This document shows, one piece after another, positions 39,703 through 48,480 of a DNA stretch of 64,000 nucleotides. The stretch's first letter is position 1, and each line of letters opens with the position of its first letter. The stretch comes from Rubrivivax sp. (GTDB lineage Bacteria > Pseudomonadota > Gammaproteobacteria > Burkholderiales > Burkholderiaceae_C): NCBI GenBank assembly GCA_027490215.1, contig JAIXYO010000046.1, forward strand, positions 62,001 through 126,000. Reading direction: 5' to 3'. Made by a program: the position numbers and the translations under genes. The notes below the pieces were generated by a model, which was not told the DNA's origin, ran no database searches, and worked only from the letters and a program-made list of their open reading frames with translations.

Positions 39703-40685
39703 AACCCACACGCCTGAAGACCGTTCTCGAATCGCTGCTCAACCAGCGCTGGCCCGCTTTCATCTGGGGTCCGCCGGGCATCGGCAAGAGCTCCATCGTG
39801 CAGACCATCGCGCGCGAGCGCGATTTGCCGGTGGTCGACTTGCGCGCAAGCCTGCTCGACCCGACCGATCTGCGCGGCATCCCCGCCATCGAGGGCGGGC
39901 GGGCGGTGTGGTGCCCGCCGGCCTTTCTGCCGCGCGAGGGCGAGCCGCCGGGCGTGCTGTTTCTCGATGAGATCAACGCAGCACCGCCCATGGTGCAAGC
40001 GAGCCTGTATCAGCTGGTGCTTGACCGCCGCGTGGGCGAATACGTGCTGCCCGATGGCTGGTGGATCGTGGCGGCGGGCAACCGGCAGCAAGACCGCGCG
40101 GTGACTTTCCGCATGTCGAGCGCGCTGGCCAACCGCTTCGTGCACCTGGAGCTCGAACCCGACGTGGACGACTGGCGCGAGTGGGCCATCGGCCGGCGGC
40201 TCGAGCCGCTGGTGGTGTCGTTCGTCGGCGTGCGGCCCAAGCTGCTGTGGCAAGAGCCAGCCGACACCGCGGCCTACCCCACGCCGCGCTCGTGGGAGAT
40301 GGCGTCCGACGTGATGCGTACCTTTGGCGGGCACAAGGCCTGCGCCGACGTGCTGCCCGGCATCATCGGCACCGGTGCGGCGGTGGAGTTTGCGGCCTAT
40401 GTGAAGAAGGCCGTCAACGAGAAGCACATGCGCGCCATCGTGGCCGATCCGCTGAACGCCGAGCTGCCCGAAGCGCTCGACGGCATCTACCTGCTGACTT
40501 CCTGGCTGGCGTATCACGCTGAAGAAGGCGATGTGTCCAAGGCCAGCGCCACATTGCTCGGGCGGCTGCCACCCGAGTTTGGCGTGGTGCTGGCGCGCGA
40601 CATGATCAAGGCGCGACCGGCCTTCATGCGTGAAGCTGGCTACAAGGACTTCATCAAGGCGCATGGCCACCTCATCGCGCGCTAA
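39699..40685 (+). CDS. MoxR-type AAA+ ATPase
   Basis: 328 residues. Walker A is GPPGIGKSS, Walker B is LFLDEINAAPPMVQASLYQLV, sensor 1 lies in AAGNRQQDRAV, and the arginine-finger region is SSALANRFVHLEL. It overlaps its neighbours by 4 and 23 bases. MoxR ATPases of such accessory loci usually act on a vWA-domain partner, which is the next gene. It is clearly different from the housekeeping MoxR at 8132-9070. Confidence 0.92.
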   Translation: MKPTRLKTVLESLLNQRWPAFIWGPPGIGKSSIVQTIARERDLPVVDLRASLLDPTDLRGIPAIEGGRAVWCPPAFLPREGEPPGVLFLDEINAAPPMVQASLYQLVLDRRVGEYVLPDGWWIVAAGNRQQDRAVTFRMSSALANRFVHLELEPDVDDWREWAIGRRLEPLVVSFVGVRPKLLWQEPADTAAYPTPRSWEMASDVMRTFGGHKACADVLPGIIGTGAAVEFAAYVKKAVNEKHMRAIVADPLNAELPEALDGIYLLTSWLAYHAEEGDVSKASATLLGRLPPEFGVVLARDMIKARPAFMREAGYKDFIKAHGHLIAR

Positions 40686-41922
40686 GACGGCGCCGCTCGG
40701 CGCTGAGCAACGCGCGCTGGTGGCGCAGCGCGTGCTGCGCGCGCGCGTGCGTCTTGCGCTGGCGCAGCCGTTTCTGGCGACCTCGGTCATGCGCTTGCCG
40801 GTGCGCGAGGTGGCCGGCATGGCCTGGTGCCCCACCGCGGCCACCGACGGTTATCACATCTTCTACAACCCCGACTGGATGGCCGGGCTCAACGACGCCG
40901 AGCTGCGCGGCTTGCTCGCCCACGAGGTGCTGCACGTGCTGTTCGACCACGCCGACCGGCGGCACCAGCGCGACCCCAAGGGCTGGAACATCGCCTGCGA
41001 TTTCGCGATCAACCTGCTGCTGATCGGCCAGGGCTTCAGGCTGCCCGCAGGCGGGCTGATGACGCAGGAGTTCGCCGGCATGACGGCCGAGCAGATCTAC
41101 GGCGAGCTGCAGGCCAAGGCCAAGGCGGCACCCAAGCCTCCGCTTGGCAAGGGAACATCTGCCCAACCCGACGATGGCGACGGTGACGGCCTGGCCGATG
41201 CCGGAGCGCTGCCCAACATCGGCGCTGACTTGCTCGATGCCGATGACCCGCACGTGCGACCGATGCGCAGCCCCGATGCACCCGATACCCAGAAGCTCGA
41301 TGAGTTGCGACGCGAACTGCGTGAGGACGCCAGCGCCCGGCTGCAGGGGCAGGGCGCTGCACGCTTCAAGCAGGAATGCGATGCCGACGATGCCCGCCGC
41401 ATCGACTGGCGCGCGCTGCTGCGAGCCTGGCTCAACGACCGCATCAAGGGCGACTGGACGAGCTACCCCTTCAGCAAGAAGCACATCCATCGCGGGCTTT
41501 TCATGCCCTCGGCTGGCATGGCGGTGCCCGGGCATGTGGTGTTTGCCATCGACACCTCGGGCTCGATGGACACCGACACGCTGGGCAAGATCGTCGGCGA
41601 ACTGCGCGCCTTCAGAGAGACGTTTCCGTGCCAGCTCACGGTGCTGCAAGCCGATGCCGACGTCCAGGAGGTCACGCGCTTCGATGCGATGGACGGCACC
41701 GAGATCCCGACGCGGTTGCAGGTGGTCGGCCGCGGTGGCACCGACTTCCGGCCGGTGTTCGAGTGGGTGCAGCGCGAGGCTGAAGGCGCCATCGTGCTCT
41801 ACGCCACCGACGGCTTTGGCACCTTCCCGCAGACCCCGCCATCGAGCCCCGTGATCTGGCTGTACACGCCGCCGCACGCAGCACCCGAGCGGGTGCCTTT
41901 CGGGGCGGTGGTGTGCACGTAG
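40663..41922 (+). CDS. HExxH metallopeptidase-like plus vWA protein (DUF2201/VWA-like)
   Basis: 419 residues from the ATG at 40663. The N-terminal half carries HEVLH with a further His (LLAHEVLHVLFDHADRR), a zinc-metallopeptidase-like motif. The C-terminal half is a vWA domain with a complete MIDAS: DTSGS, a Thr in GGTDF and the Asp of ATDGF. A variable acidic linker separates them. It probably works with the MoxR ATPase encoded just upstream, and either domain could be an effector. Confidence 0.9.
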   Translation: MATSSRAKTAPLGAEQRALVAQRVLRARVRLALAQPFLATSVMRLPVREVAGMAWCPTAATDGYHIFYNPDWMAGLNDAELRGLLAHEVLHVLFDHADRRHQRDPKGWNIACDFAINLLLIGQGFRLPAGGLMTQEFAGMTAEQIYGELQAKAKAAPKPPLGKGTSAQPDDGDGDGLADAGALPNIGADLLDADDPHVRPMRSPDAPDTQKLDELRRELREDASARLQGQGAARFKQECDADDARRIDWRALLRAWLNDRIKGDWTSYPFSKKHIHRGLFMPSAGMAVPGHVVFAIDTSGSMDTDTLGKIVGELRAFRETFPCQLTVLQADADVQEVTRFDAMDGTEIPTRLQVVGRGGTDFRPVFEWVQREAEGAIVLYATDGFGTFPQTPPSSPVIWLYTPPHAAPERVPFGAVVCT

Positions 41923-41965
41923 CCCTCGAAACACATACCCAAGACAAACCCAAAAGGAAACCCGA

Positions 41966-42454
41966 ATGAAGCAAATCGCCAACCTGAACCAGACGCTGGA
42001 GAACATCGATATCGACAGTCGGCTGAAAGAGGTCATCCATGATCTGCTTGGCCACATCAGCGGCGTGGCCCGTGAGCGCAGGGGCAGGGCGGTCGATGTG
42101 GCCACCGGCCACGAGGCTGGACCCATCGCCGACGGCCACCCGCTCGTGATGGTCATCCCCGGCGACGGCAACGGCCTCGGTGCCTGCTTGCCTATCCTGC
42201 TGGCCGTGAGCGACTCGAAGCACCGCGGCGCGAAGTCGCCCAAGGCGGTGATGCAGCGCATGCAGGAAGTGCTGGTCGATTGCGATCCCATTGTTCAGGT
42301 GGCGATCTTCCTGAGTGACGCCACCGGGATCGGCGCGGTGCTCGAGGACAACATCAAGCTGATGGACGCCCACTTGCGCAAGGGCAAGCTCAAGGGTTTC
42401 TTGCCGGTGGTCGCCGTGGGCAACCAATTGACGGTGCTGGATTGGCGGCCTTGA
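41966..42454 (+). CDS. Unknown small protein ending the retron operon
   Basis: 162 residues with AAGGA upstream and a 43-bp gap from the vWA gene. I do not recognise the family. The helical N-terminus (MKQIANLNQTLENIDIDSRL) is followed by an alpha/beta part. It appears to be the last gene of the six-gene operon. Confidence 0.8.
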   Translation: MKQIANLNQTLENIDIDSRLKEVIHDLLGHISGVARERRGRAVDVATGHEAGPIADGHPLVMVIPGDGNGLGACLPILLAVSDSKHRGAKSPKAVMQRMQEVLVDCDPIVQVAIFLSDATGIGAVLEDNIKLMDAHLRKGKLKGFLPVVAVGNQLTVLDWRP

Positions 42455-42679
42455 GGCGGTCGCCAGCCGCAAGCCGTAGCCACGCAGCTGATTCACCCAC
42501 GCCATCCTGCACGACATGGAGCATCCGCTGTGCAGGAACGAGCGGTTTGTGAGCGGGTTTTCCGAACGCTTGAATCGGGCGGTGAATTCGGCGAGGTTGC
42601 AGACATGATCGGTAGCCTCACGCTGGGCTGGCAACGGTCGATGGAGATGCTGCACTGCACCGGCAACTCTGGCCATGCG

Positions 42680-43912
42680 TCAGCGCGGCGTGGCCGCACC
42701 TGCGTCGCCATCGTCCGCCTCGGCTTCCGGCCACAACGCTGGAAAATAGAAGCGCAGCGCCTGCAGCGGCAAGCCGAATCGCAACGGGCCTTGGGGCGAG
42801 TCGCTGACGACCAGGCGTCGTTCCAGCAGCGCCTTCAACACGGTGCCGGCGGTGCGTTCACCAAGTCCCATCATGGCCTTGAACTCGCCGCGCTCCAGGG
42901 AACTGTCGGTGACGAACAGGTAGTGCAGGGGCCGCAGCGCAGCAAGCCGCACCCCAGAGCGAAGGGTCTGCTCCTCGTACACAAGGCACGCTGCAATGCG
43001 CCGTTCCATTTCGCCCAGCTTCAGCAGCCCCTTCATGAAAACCACCTGGTCCTGGCATACCGACAACACGTAGCCGATCCAGTCGACCAGCGTCTGCTGG
43101 CTGAGGTTGCCACGTCCATCCAGATCTCCGCGTCGTGGTTCATCAGCAGCGGCCAGCAGCGCGTAATAGCGATCGGTGCTCCGCGCGAAACCACGCAAGG
43201 GCGACCACAGCCCGCCTGTGTAGCCCAGCGCAGCCAGCATCGCGTGGGTGTGCAGCCGCATCACCCGGCCATTGCCATCGATGAACGGGTGTACCCAGCC
43301 CAGCCGCTGGTGTGCCGCCGCGAGCGCCAGCAGCGCAGCCTCGCCACGACGTGTGCCGGCGTAGACATCGCCCCAGCGTTTCAGCAGATCGGGCACCGCC
43401 GCAAAGGCTGGCGCCACATGCCGGCCCACACTGACTTCGCGCTGGCGCAACTGACCCGGCACGATGGCCTCGCCCTCGGGGGTGACCAAATCATCGGCGG
43501 GCAGCCGGCCAAACAGTTCACGGTGCAGGTCAGTGACCGCATCGATGCCATACAGGCGCTGCGCCCCTTCGGTGCCGGTGTAGTGTGTCTCGATCGCGAC
43601 CTCGGCGTCGATGTGCGCCACCGCCAGCCGTTGCTTCGCCGCGAGCTCGCGATTGGCCGAGAAATCCTGCCGAAGCGCCTGCTCAATCTCATACGGCCGG
43701 GTGTGCTGGCCCTCGATGCGGTTGGAGTAGTACGAATTCATCCCTCGCAACAGCCGGCGCAACTCGGCAGGTACTGGCGTGCCAGCCAGCTGCAATGCGG
43801 CGCGCGCCAGGTCGTGCGCCTGGGCCAGCAGCGGCTCCTGCGCTGCTTCGGACGGCATCAGCGGCTCGAACTGATGAGCGAAGTCGTACAAGGTCGCCAC
43901 TTTTGCCAACAA
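42680..43912 (-). CDS. Fic-family protein with canonical motif
   Basis: 410 residues. The active loop HPFIDGNGRVMR is canonical, and the inhibitory motif SNRIEG lies upstream, as in self-inhibited Fic AMPylators. A C-terminal winged-helix-like part (ALRPLHYLFVTDSSLERGEF) follows. It likely transfers AMP to a target protein; the target is unknown. It is convergent with the retron operon and separated from it by 225 bp with no clear feature. Confidence 0.92.
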   Translation of the reverse strand: MLAKVATLYDFAHQFEPLMPSEAAQEPLLAQAHDLARAALQLAGTPVPAELRRLLRGMNSYYSNRIEGQHTRPYEIEQALRQDFSANRELAAKQRLAVAHIDAEVAIETHYTGTEGAQRLYGIDAVTDLHRELFGRLPADDLVTPEGEAIVPGQLRQREVSVGRHVAPAFAAVPDLLKRWGDVYAGTRRGEAALLALAAAHQRLGWVHPFIDGNGRVMRLHTHAMLAALGYTGGLWSPLRGFARSTDRYYALLAAADEPRRGDLDGRGNLSQQTLVDWIGYVLSVCQDQVVFMKGLLKLGEMERRIAACLVYEEQTLRSGVRLAALRPLHYLFVTDSSLERGEFKAMMGLGERTAGTVLKALLERRLVVSDSPQGPLRFGLPLQALRFYFPALWPEAEADDGDAGAATPR

Positions 43913-44078
43913 AATTCCACGTATAAGTCATTGACTTTAATAGACTTTCAATACGTATTGCAGGAATATTTGCCAAGTTGATTGCATCCAGAATTGCTGA
44001 GCTCATGAACAAGACGAGCCTGAAGCGTTATGCCCCGCGCTTGTTTACTGTTCGATTTGAATGTGAATCTTCGTTGAC

Positions 44079-45947
44079 CTACCTGAAAAAAACCTGCCCC
44101 CTCAAATCCCGCTGCAGCACTGGCAGCAGCGCTGCCCAGTCCGCGTCGTTGGCCGCGTTGCATGCCGGGCCTTGCCGGTGCGCCGTGTACTCACGCACCA
44201 CGTGAAGGCTTTGCCCACGCCGCTGGTACTGGGCTGAATAGCGAATTGCCCCGCGGCTGAAGCTCACATTGGGCGGAATGCGATCGATGCGGGTGCCGGC
44301 CGGAAAGGCCATCTCCGTTTCTTCGCGAAAGCCGTGTGAGCCGCAATAGAACTCGAAGCGGCGCTGGGCGACCGCCTTCGAGGTGCGCATGCCAGGGATG
44401 ACACCTGGCACCAGCCCCACTGGCACGGTCATCGCCGCCAGCCCGGGCATGTTGACCACCGGATCGAGCTTGAAATGAGCCGTCAACTCCCACGGCGCCG
44501 TCAGATCCAGCGGATCGGGCTGCTCTATGTTCCCGGTGCCGGTCTCGTCGAAGCGCGACAGCAGGCCATCGACGATGTGTGACACCTCGCGCCCCTGATC
44601 GTCGAAGCGCGCGCTGCGCGAGTCGATCTCGTGACTGCCGCCATAACGGGTGACCGATCGGCCTTTCACCTCACCGGTTTTGCTCAGCGTCAGCCGGGCG
44701 TGCGAGTGAATGAAATCGCGTTGCGGATGCATCGGCGGCGTTCGGGCCAACGCGCCCGTGGCGGTGAGCAGCACCGGCTTGTCCATATCGCCATCAGGCA
44801 GCGTGCCCATGGGCGCAAACCGGGATGTGGCATCCAGATACAGATCCAGGCTCGGGATGTAGGTGATGACGTGATTGAACGGCGTTGACACCGGCAGCTT
44901 GGGCAGCCGCACCGCATCGCCGTAGTTGATGAGTGCGGGCGTGCTTTCGATGCCGACCGAGCGCAGCAAGGCTTCGAGCAGCGCCACATGGTCCTTGCAG
45001 TCGCCGTAGAGGTTGTCGAGGATGCTTTGTGCGCTGTGCGGCACAAACCCGCCGGCACCGATGTCCATGCTGACGTAGCGAATGTTGCGGCTCACCCATT
45101 GGTGCAACGCACGCACCTTGTCGCGCGGGGTGGTCTTGCCAGCGGTCAACTCGTTGGCCAGGCGGGTGATGGCTTCGGTCGGCTCGGCCTGCGGTCGGGC
45201 TCGCGCCTGATAGGCCAGCCCGAGTTCGCCCCAGCTCTTGAAACTGGTGACCAGCAGGTGCGGTGCAAAGTCAGACAGCGCGAGCCGGTCGGGTTCGGGC
45301 GGGTAAGCGGTGTCTTGCTTGAAGGCGTATTCATGTCGCACCGTGCCCGGCGCGTCTGAGGCCAGGGCAGCCACCGCGCCGCCCGTCATGCCGCTGGCTT
45401 CGATCGACAGCGCGATGCCCGGATCGTGGGTGATGGTCAGGCGGGTGTCTTGCTGCACCGTGTGTGGCGAGAAGAACCGCGACCAGAAGAAGTTGCCTGG
45501 AAAGTAGGGCGTGTGCTGCACGCCGCGTGCGCGCCAGAACGTTTGCGCGCCCACGCTCACCGCCGGAAAAATGATGATCAGAACCTTGCCGTCGCTGAAC
45601 TGAGGCGAGCCCGAGTCTGACTCTTCCATCGTGCGGATGCCGCTGGGCGGCACGTCGATGCGCTGGCCATCTGGCGTGAGAGTCCAGGCCTCGACCACTT
45701 CCATGGTCTCGAGCGAACCCACATACGACAGCCGATGCTCGCCGAGCAGCTCGATGCCCTTGGGCGTGTCGATGCGCACCAGACGCGACATGTCCTTGGC
45801 GCTGGAGCCGTCGCGGTTCACGTGCACGTGCTGCGTACTGCGCAGCACGGTGTAACTGGGTTGGTACTGGGCCGAGGCGGGCAGGGCGGGCGCCAATGCA
45901 ATGAGCAAGAGCAGGGTGGAGCGAAGTGCGCGGGGGATGAAGTTCAT
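44079..45947 (-). CDS. DUF3857/transglutaminase-like exported protein
   Basis: 622 residues from the ATG at 45947. A signal peptide (LLLLIALAPALPASAQ) is followed by a DUF3857 domain and a transglutaminase-like domain with catalytic Cys in YGDCKDHVALL, His in FNHVITYIP and Asp in DATSRF. The family is periplasmic and of poorly known function. It lies in the same direction as the two genes to its right. Confidence 0.88.
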   Translation of the reverse strand: MNFIPRALRSTLLLLIALAPALPASAQYQPSYTVLRSTQHVHVNRDGSSAKDMSRLVRIDTPKGIELLGEHRLSYVGSLETMEVVEAWTLTPDGQRIDVPPSGIRTMEESDSGSPQFSDGKVLIIIFPAVSVGAQTFWRARGVQHTPYFPGNFFWSRFFSPHTVQQDTRLTITHDPGIALSIEASGMTGGAVAALASDAPGTVRHEYAFKQDTAYPPEPDRLALSDFAPHLLVTSFKSWGELGLAYQARARPQAEPTEAITRLANELTAGKTTPRDKVRALHQWVSRNIRYVSMDIGAGGFVPHSAQSILDNLYGDCKDHVALLEALLRSVGIESTPALINYGDAVRLPKLPVSTPFNHVITYIPSLDLYLDATSRFAPMGTLPDGDMDKPVLLTATGALARTPPMHPQRDFIHSHARLTLSKTGEVKGRSVTRYGGSHEIDSRSARFDDQGREVSHIVDGLLSRFDETGTGNIEQPDPLDLTAPWELTAHFKLDPVVNMPGLAAMTVPVGLVPGVIPGMRTSKAVAQRRFEFYCGSHGFREETEMAFPAGTRIDRIPPNVSFSRGAIRYSAQYQRRGQSLHVVREYTAHRQGPACNAANDADWAALLPVLQRDLRGQVFFR

Positions 45948-45961
45948 GGTGTCGGGGTCGG

Positions 45962-46516
45962 TCACTTGCTTGACGGGGCTCGGCTTGTGGATGGGGATCT
46001 GGCCAGGCCCTCGGACATGCGCAGCGCCTCGCGGATCGTCTTGGGTCGCTTGGCGCGGGGAGTGCACAGCCGATTGGGGTCGGGTGTGAAGCCGACGCGG
46101 CCGAGGTCCAGACGGTCGGCGTCCCAGCAGGCCTGGATGGCGGGTTCGGCCAGCGTGTGGCCGTCGCTGTGCAGACGCATCGCTTCGCACAGGTGCTCGA
46201 ACTCGGTGCCTGCCAATTCGGTGATCACACCGTCGTGCCGCAGCTTGAGCGCGAAGTCGGCGGCCCGCGTGCCGTGCAGCGGATCGGTGTAGTCGTTGTG
46301 GCGCTGGCTGTCGTGCAGAAAGGCAAACCAGGCCAGAACGCTCGGGTTCACATCGAGCGATGCGGCAAGCGCGCGGCCGTGAAACCACACCCGCGTCCAG
46401 TGGGGTACGCCGTGAATGCCGTCCGCGAACGACAGCCGGAACTGCGGGCGAACCACAGCGATCGCCTTGCGGACGATGGCGGCGCAGCTGGGGTCAGGGG
46501 TTGTGGGCTTGGTCAT
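45962..46516 (-). CDS. HD-like phosphohydrolase-family protein
   Basis: 184 residues. The pattern HGVPHWTRVWFHGRAL, then FLHDSQRHND and HGTRAAD and a later DADRLDL fits a small HD-type metal-dependent hydrolase. The substrate is unknown. It is followed 14 bp later by the DUF3857 gene. Confidence 0.7.
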   Translation of the reverse strand: MTKPTTPDPSCAAIVRKAIAVVRPQFRLSFADGIHGVPHWTRVWFHGRALAASLDVNPSVLAWFAFLHDSQRHNDYTDPLHGTRAADFALKLRHDGVITELAGTEFEHLCEAMRLHSDGHTLAEPAIQACWDADRLDLGRVGFTPDPNRLCTPRAKRPKTIREALRMSEGLARSPSTSRAPSSK

Positions 46517-46540
46517 GCAGGGAGATTAGCGGGCCCGGGA

Positions 46541-47188
46541 TTACAGCTTTTGCAGCGTCGAGTCACGCCGGGCACACAGGTACAGCAATCGGCTGATGGC
46601 CGTGTCGAACGCGGCTGGAAAGTGCCGGGTCAACACCTTGGTGGCCAGCTCGAACTCGCCGAGTTGGCGCAGCACCTCGGCGCGCATGATGAGATCGGCC
46701 GACTCGGCCGTGGCCAGCAAGGGCAGCAGCGCTCGCATGTTGTCGTGGCGCCGGTTGAGCACTTCGGGGTTGTCGACCGCAGGTGCGGGCAACGGACCGC
46801 GGTGGCGATCGTTGCCGCGCCACCAGGCCAACAGCCGGATGCTGCGCTCCTCGGCGGGCGTCGATGAAATCAGCCGATCCAGCGCCTCGAGGTATTCGCC
46901 CTCGTCAGGCTCTTCGAGATACCCGGCCTTGAGCCAGTCGGTATCGATGTTTGCGGGTTGTTCGCGCTGTTCCGTGAACTGGCCGATCTCCTCCGCCGTC
47001 TTGAGCCAGAAGGCGCCTCGGCAAGAAGCGCAGCGAGACACGCGCGGGGTGTCGGGCAGCATGGGTGCCACGCGTTTGCCATCGGTGTAGAAAACGGCGC
47101 CGAAGGTGTTGCCGGAGGCGACAGTCCGGTACTTGCCCAGCTGGCTGCACAGCGGGCAACGGATCACGAGGGTGGGGCCTGGGGTCAT
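46541..47188 (-). CDS. Hypothetical zinc-ribbon protein
   Basis: 215 residues. Two CxxC pairs (IRCPLCSQ and SRCASCRG) near the N-terminus suggest a zinc ribbon. The rest is helical and unrecognised. It is 157 bp downstream of the MetK-like gene and 24 bp upstream of the HD-like gene. Confidence 0.75.
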   Translation of the reverse strand: MTPGPTLVIRCPLCSQLGKYRTVASGNTFGAVFYTDGKRVAPMLPDTPRVSRCASCRGAFWLKTAEEIGQFTEQREQPANIDTDWLKAGYLEEPDEGEYLEALDRLISSTPAEERSIRLLAWWRGNDRHRGPLPAPAVDNPEVLNRRHDNMRALLPLLATAESADLIMRAEVLRQLGEFELATKVLTRHFPAAFDTAISRLLYLCARRDSTLQKL

Positions 47189-47345
47189 GGAGCTTTCTGA
47201 GGGTTGAGGTCTTGTCGCTGCCTGTGGGGAACGGGTTCAAGCTTCTCAGGCGGAAGGGTCATGGGGTGAGCCTGGGGGGCACGGTTCTGTGCATTCGCAG
47301 CAACCCGCATCGAAACCGAACAGCCGATCGGCTTGCCGCGCCAGC

Positions 47346-48470
47346 TCAACGCAGCCCCAACTGCTCCCACGGGCCGCCGCGGCCGAACCACCCCCAGCGT
47401 GCGCCGTCGATCAGGTCGGTCTCGCCAGCCCAATCGGCTGCCACCGAGAAGCGGCAGTCCAGCAGCTGAAGCCAGCGCTGCGCGTCGGGCAGTTCGCCTT
47501 CGGGCGTCGAGATGCGCACCAGGCGCGGTGCCTCGTCGCCGGGGAAGGACACGAACTGCACAGTGGCCTGCGTGGCCACGCCGGATCGCACCACCGCCAG
47601 CGCCAGTCGCCGTGCGAGCAGCGTGCCGGCGCGGTCGGGCTTCCAGAAATCCTTGCCGCTGAGCGCCGTGCCGCCGATGGGCACTCTGGGCCCGTAATGG
47701 TCGAGCAGCAGCTTCTTGCCAGACAGCCCGTTGTCGCCCTCGGGTCCACCGATGACAAAGGTACCGCTGCCGTTGACGATGACGTCCCGTGGAATGGCGG
47801 GATCGAAACCGTCGATCCGTGACGCCAGCTCCAGCGCAGCCGAGCGCAACACGCCGACGAAGGCCCGCTGCAACTCCACGTCGCCCGCTTGGGCCAGCAG
47901 CGAGCACGATGCGGCACGCAGCCGGCGGCTCGCGCCCGGTGCCGGGCCGTCCTCCTCCAGCACCACCAGCACCTTGCCGTCCGGGCACAACTGCAAGGGC
48001 CCGCCGACGAGCGCGAACAGCCGCTGCGCGACCTCGCGCGCGAGCCACTGCTCAGGGGGGATGTGGCCGATGCCCGGCAGGTCGATGGCGTAGCCGGTCA
48101 CGATCGACTGGTCGTCGCTGATGTGGCGGATGAGTTCCTCGCCCGCCACCAGGCCCTCGATGCACAGGTTGCCGCCCACGGTGATGTCGGCGGCAGCCGG
48201 GCCCCACGCGTCGCCGAACCCGGCCGAGTCGTACACACCCCTCACCAGCGAGGCGATGTCGATGTGCGTGGCGCCTTCGCAGGCCAGGCGGCCGGTCAGG
48301 TAGGCCGCGTTGCGGTGCACGGCCACCTCGATGGCGCACAGGGCTTCGGGCTGGCGCGCCCGGGCAGCCTGCACGAGTGCATCGGCCAGGGCATCGGCGA
48401 GCTTGTCGGGGTGGCCGGGCAAGACCCATTCGGCCGGGCGGAGGATGGGGCTGCAAGTGGGTGTGTTCAT
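47346..48470 (-). CDS. Divergent S-adenosylmethionine synthetase (MetK-like)
   Basis: 374 residues from the ATG at 48470, near MetK's usual 384. Conserved blocks align with MetK: GHPDKLADALADAL, DDQSIVTGYA (MetK GDQGLMFGYA), NGSGTFVIGGPEGDNGL, SGKDFWKPDRAG and the end WGWFGRGGPWEQ (MetK FGREHFPWE). Sequence between blocks is far from typical MetK. The active-site residues seem kept, so it may make SAM. It is the last gene of an AAA/unknown/HExxH-vWA/MetK operon, 10 bp after the vWA gene. A housekeeping metK is presumably elsewhere. Confidence 0.88.
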   Translation of the reverse strand: MNTPTCSPILRPAEWVLPGHPDKLADALADALVQAARARQPEALCAIEVAVHRNAAYLTGRLACEGATHIDIASLVRGVYDSAGFGDAWGPAAADITVGGNLCIEGLVAGEELIRHISDDQSIVTGYAIDLPGIGHIPPEQWLAREVAQRLFALVGGPLQLCPDGKVLVVLEEDGPAPGASRRLRAASCSLLAQAGDVELQRAFVGVLRSAALELASRIDGFDPAIPRDVIVNGSGTFVIGGPEGDNGLSGKKLLLDHYGPRVPIGGTALSGKDFWKPDRAGTLLARRLALAVVRSGVATQATVQFVSFPGDEAPRLVRISTPEGELPDAQRWLQLLDCRFSVAADWAGETDLIDGARWGWFGRGGPWEQLGLR

Positions 48471-48480
48471 GGTGCTTCCT

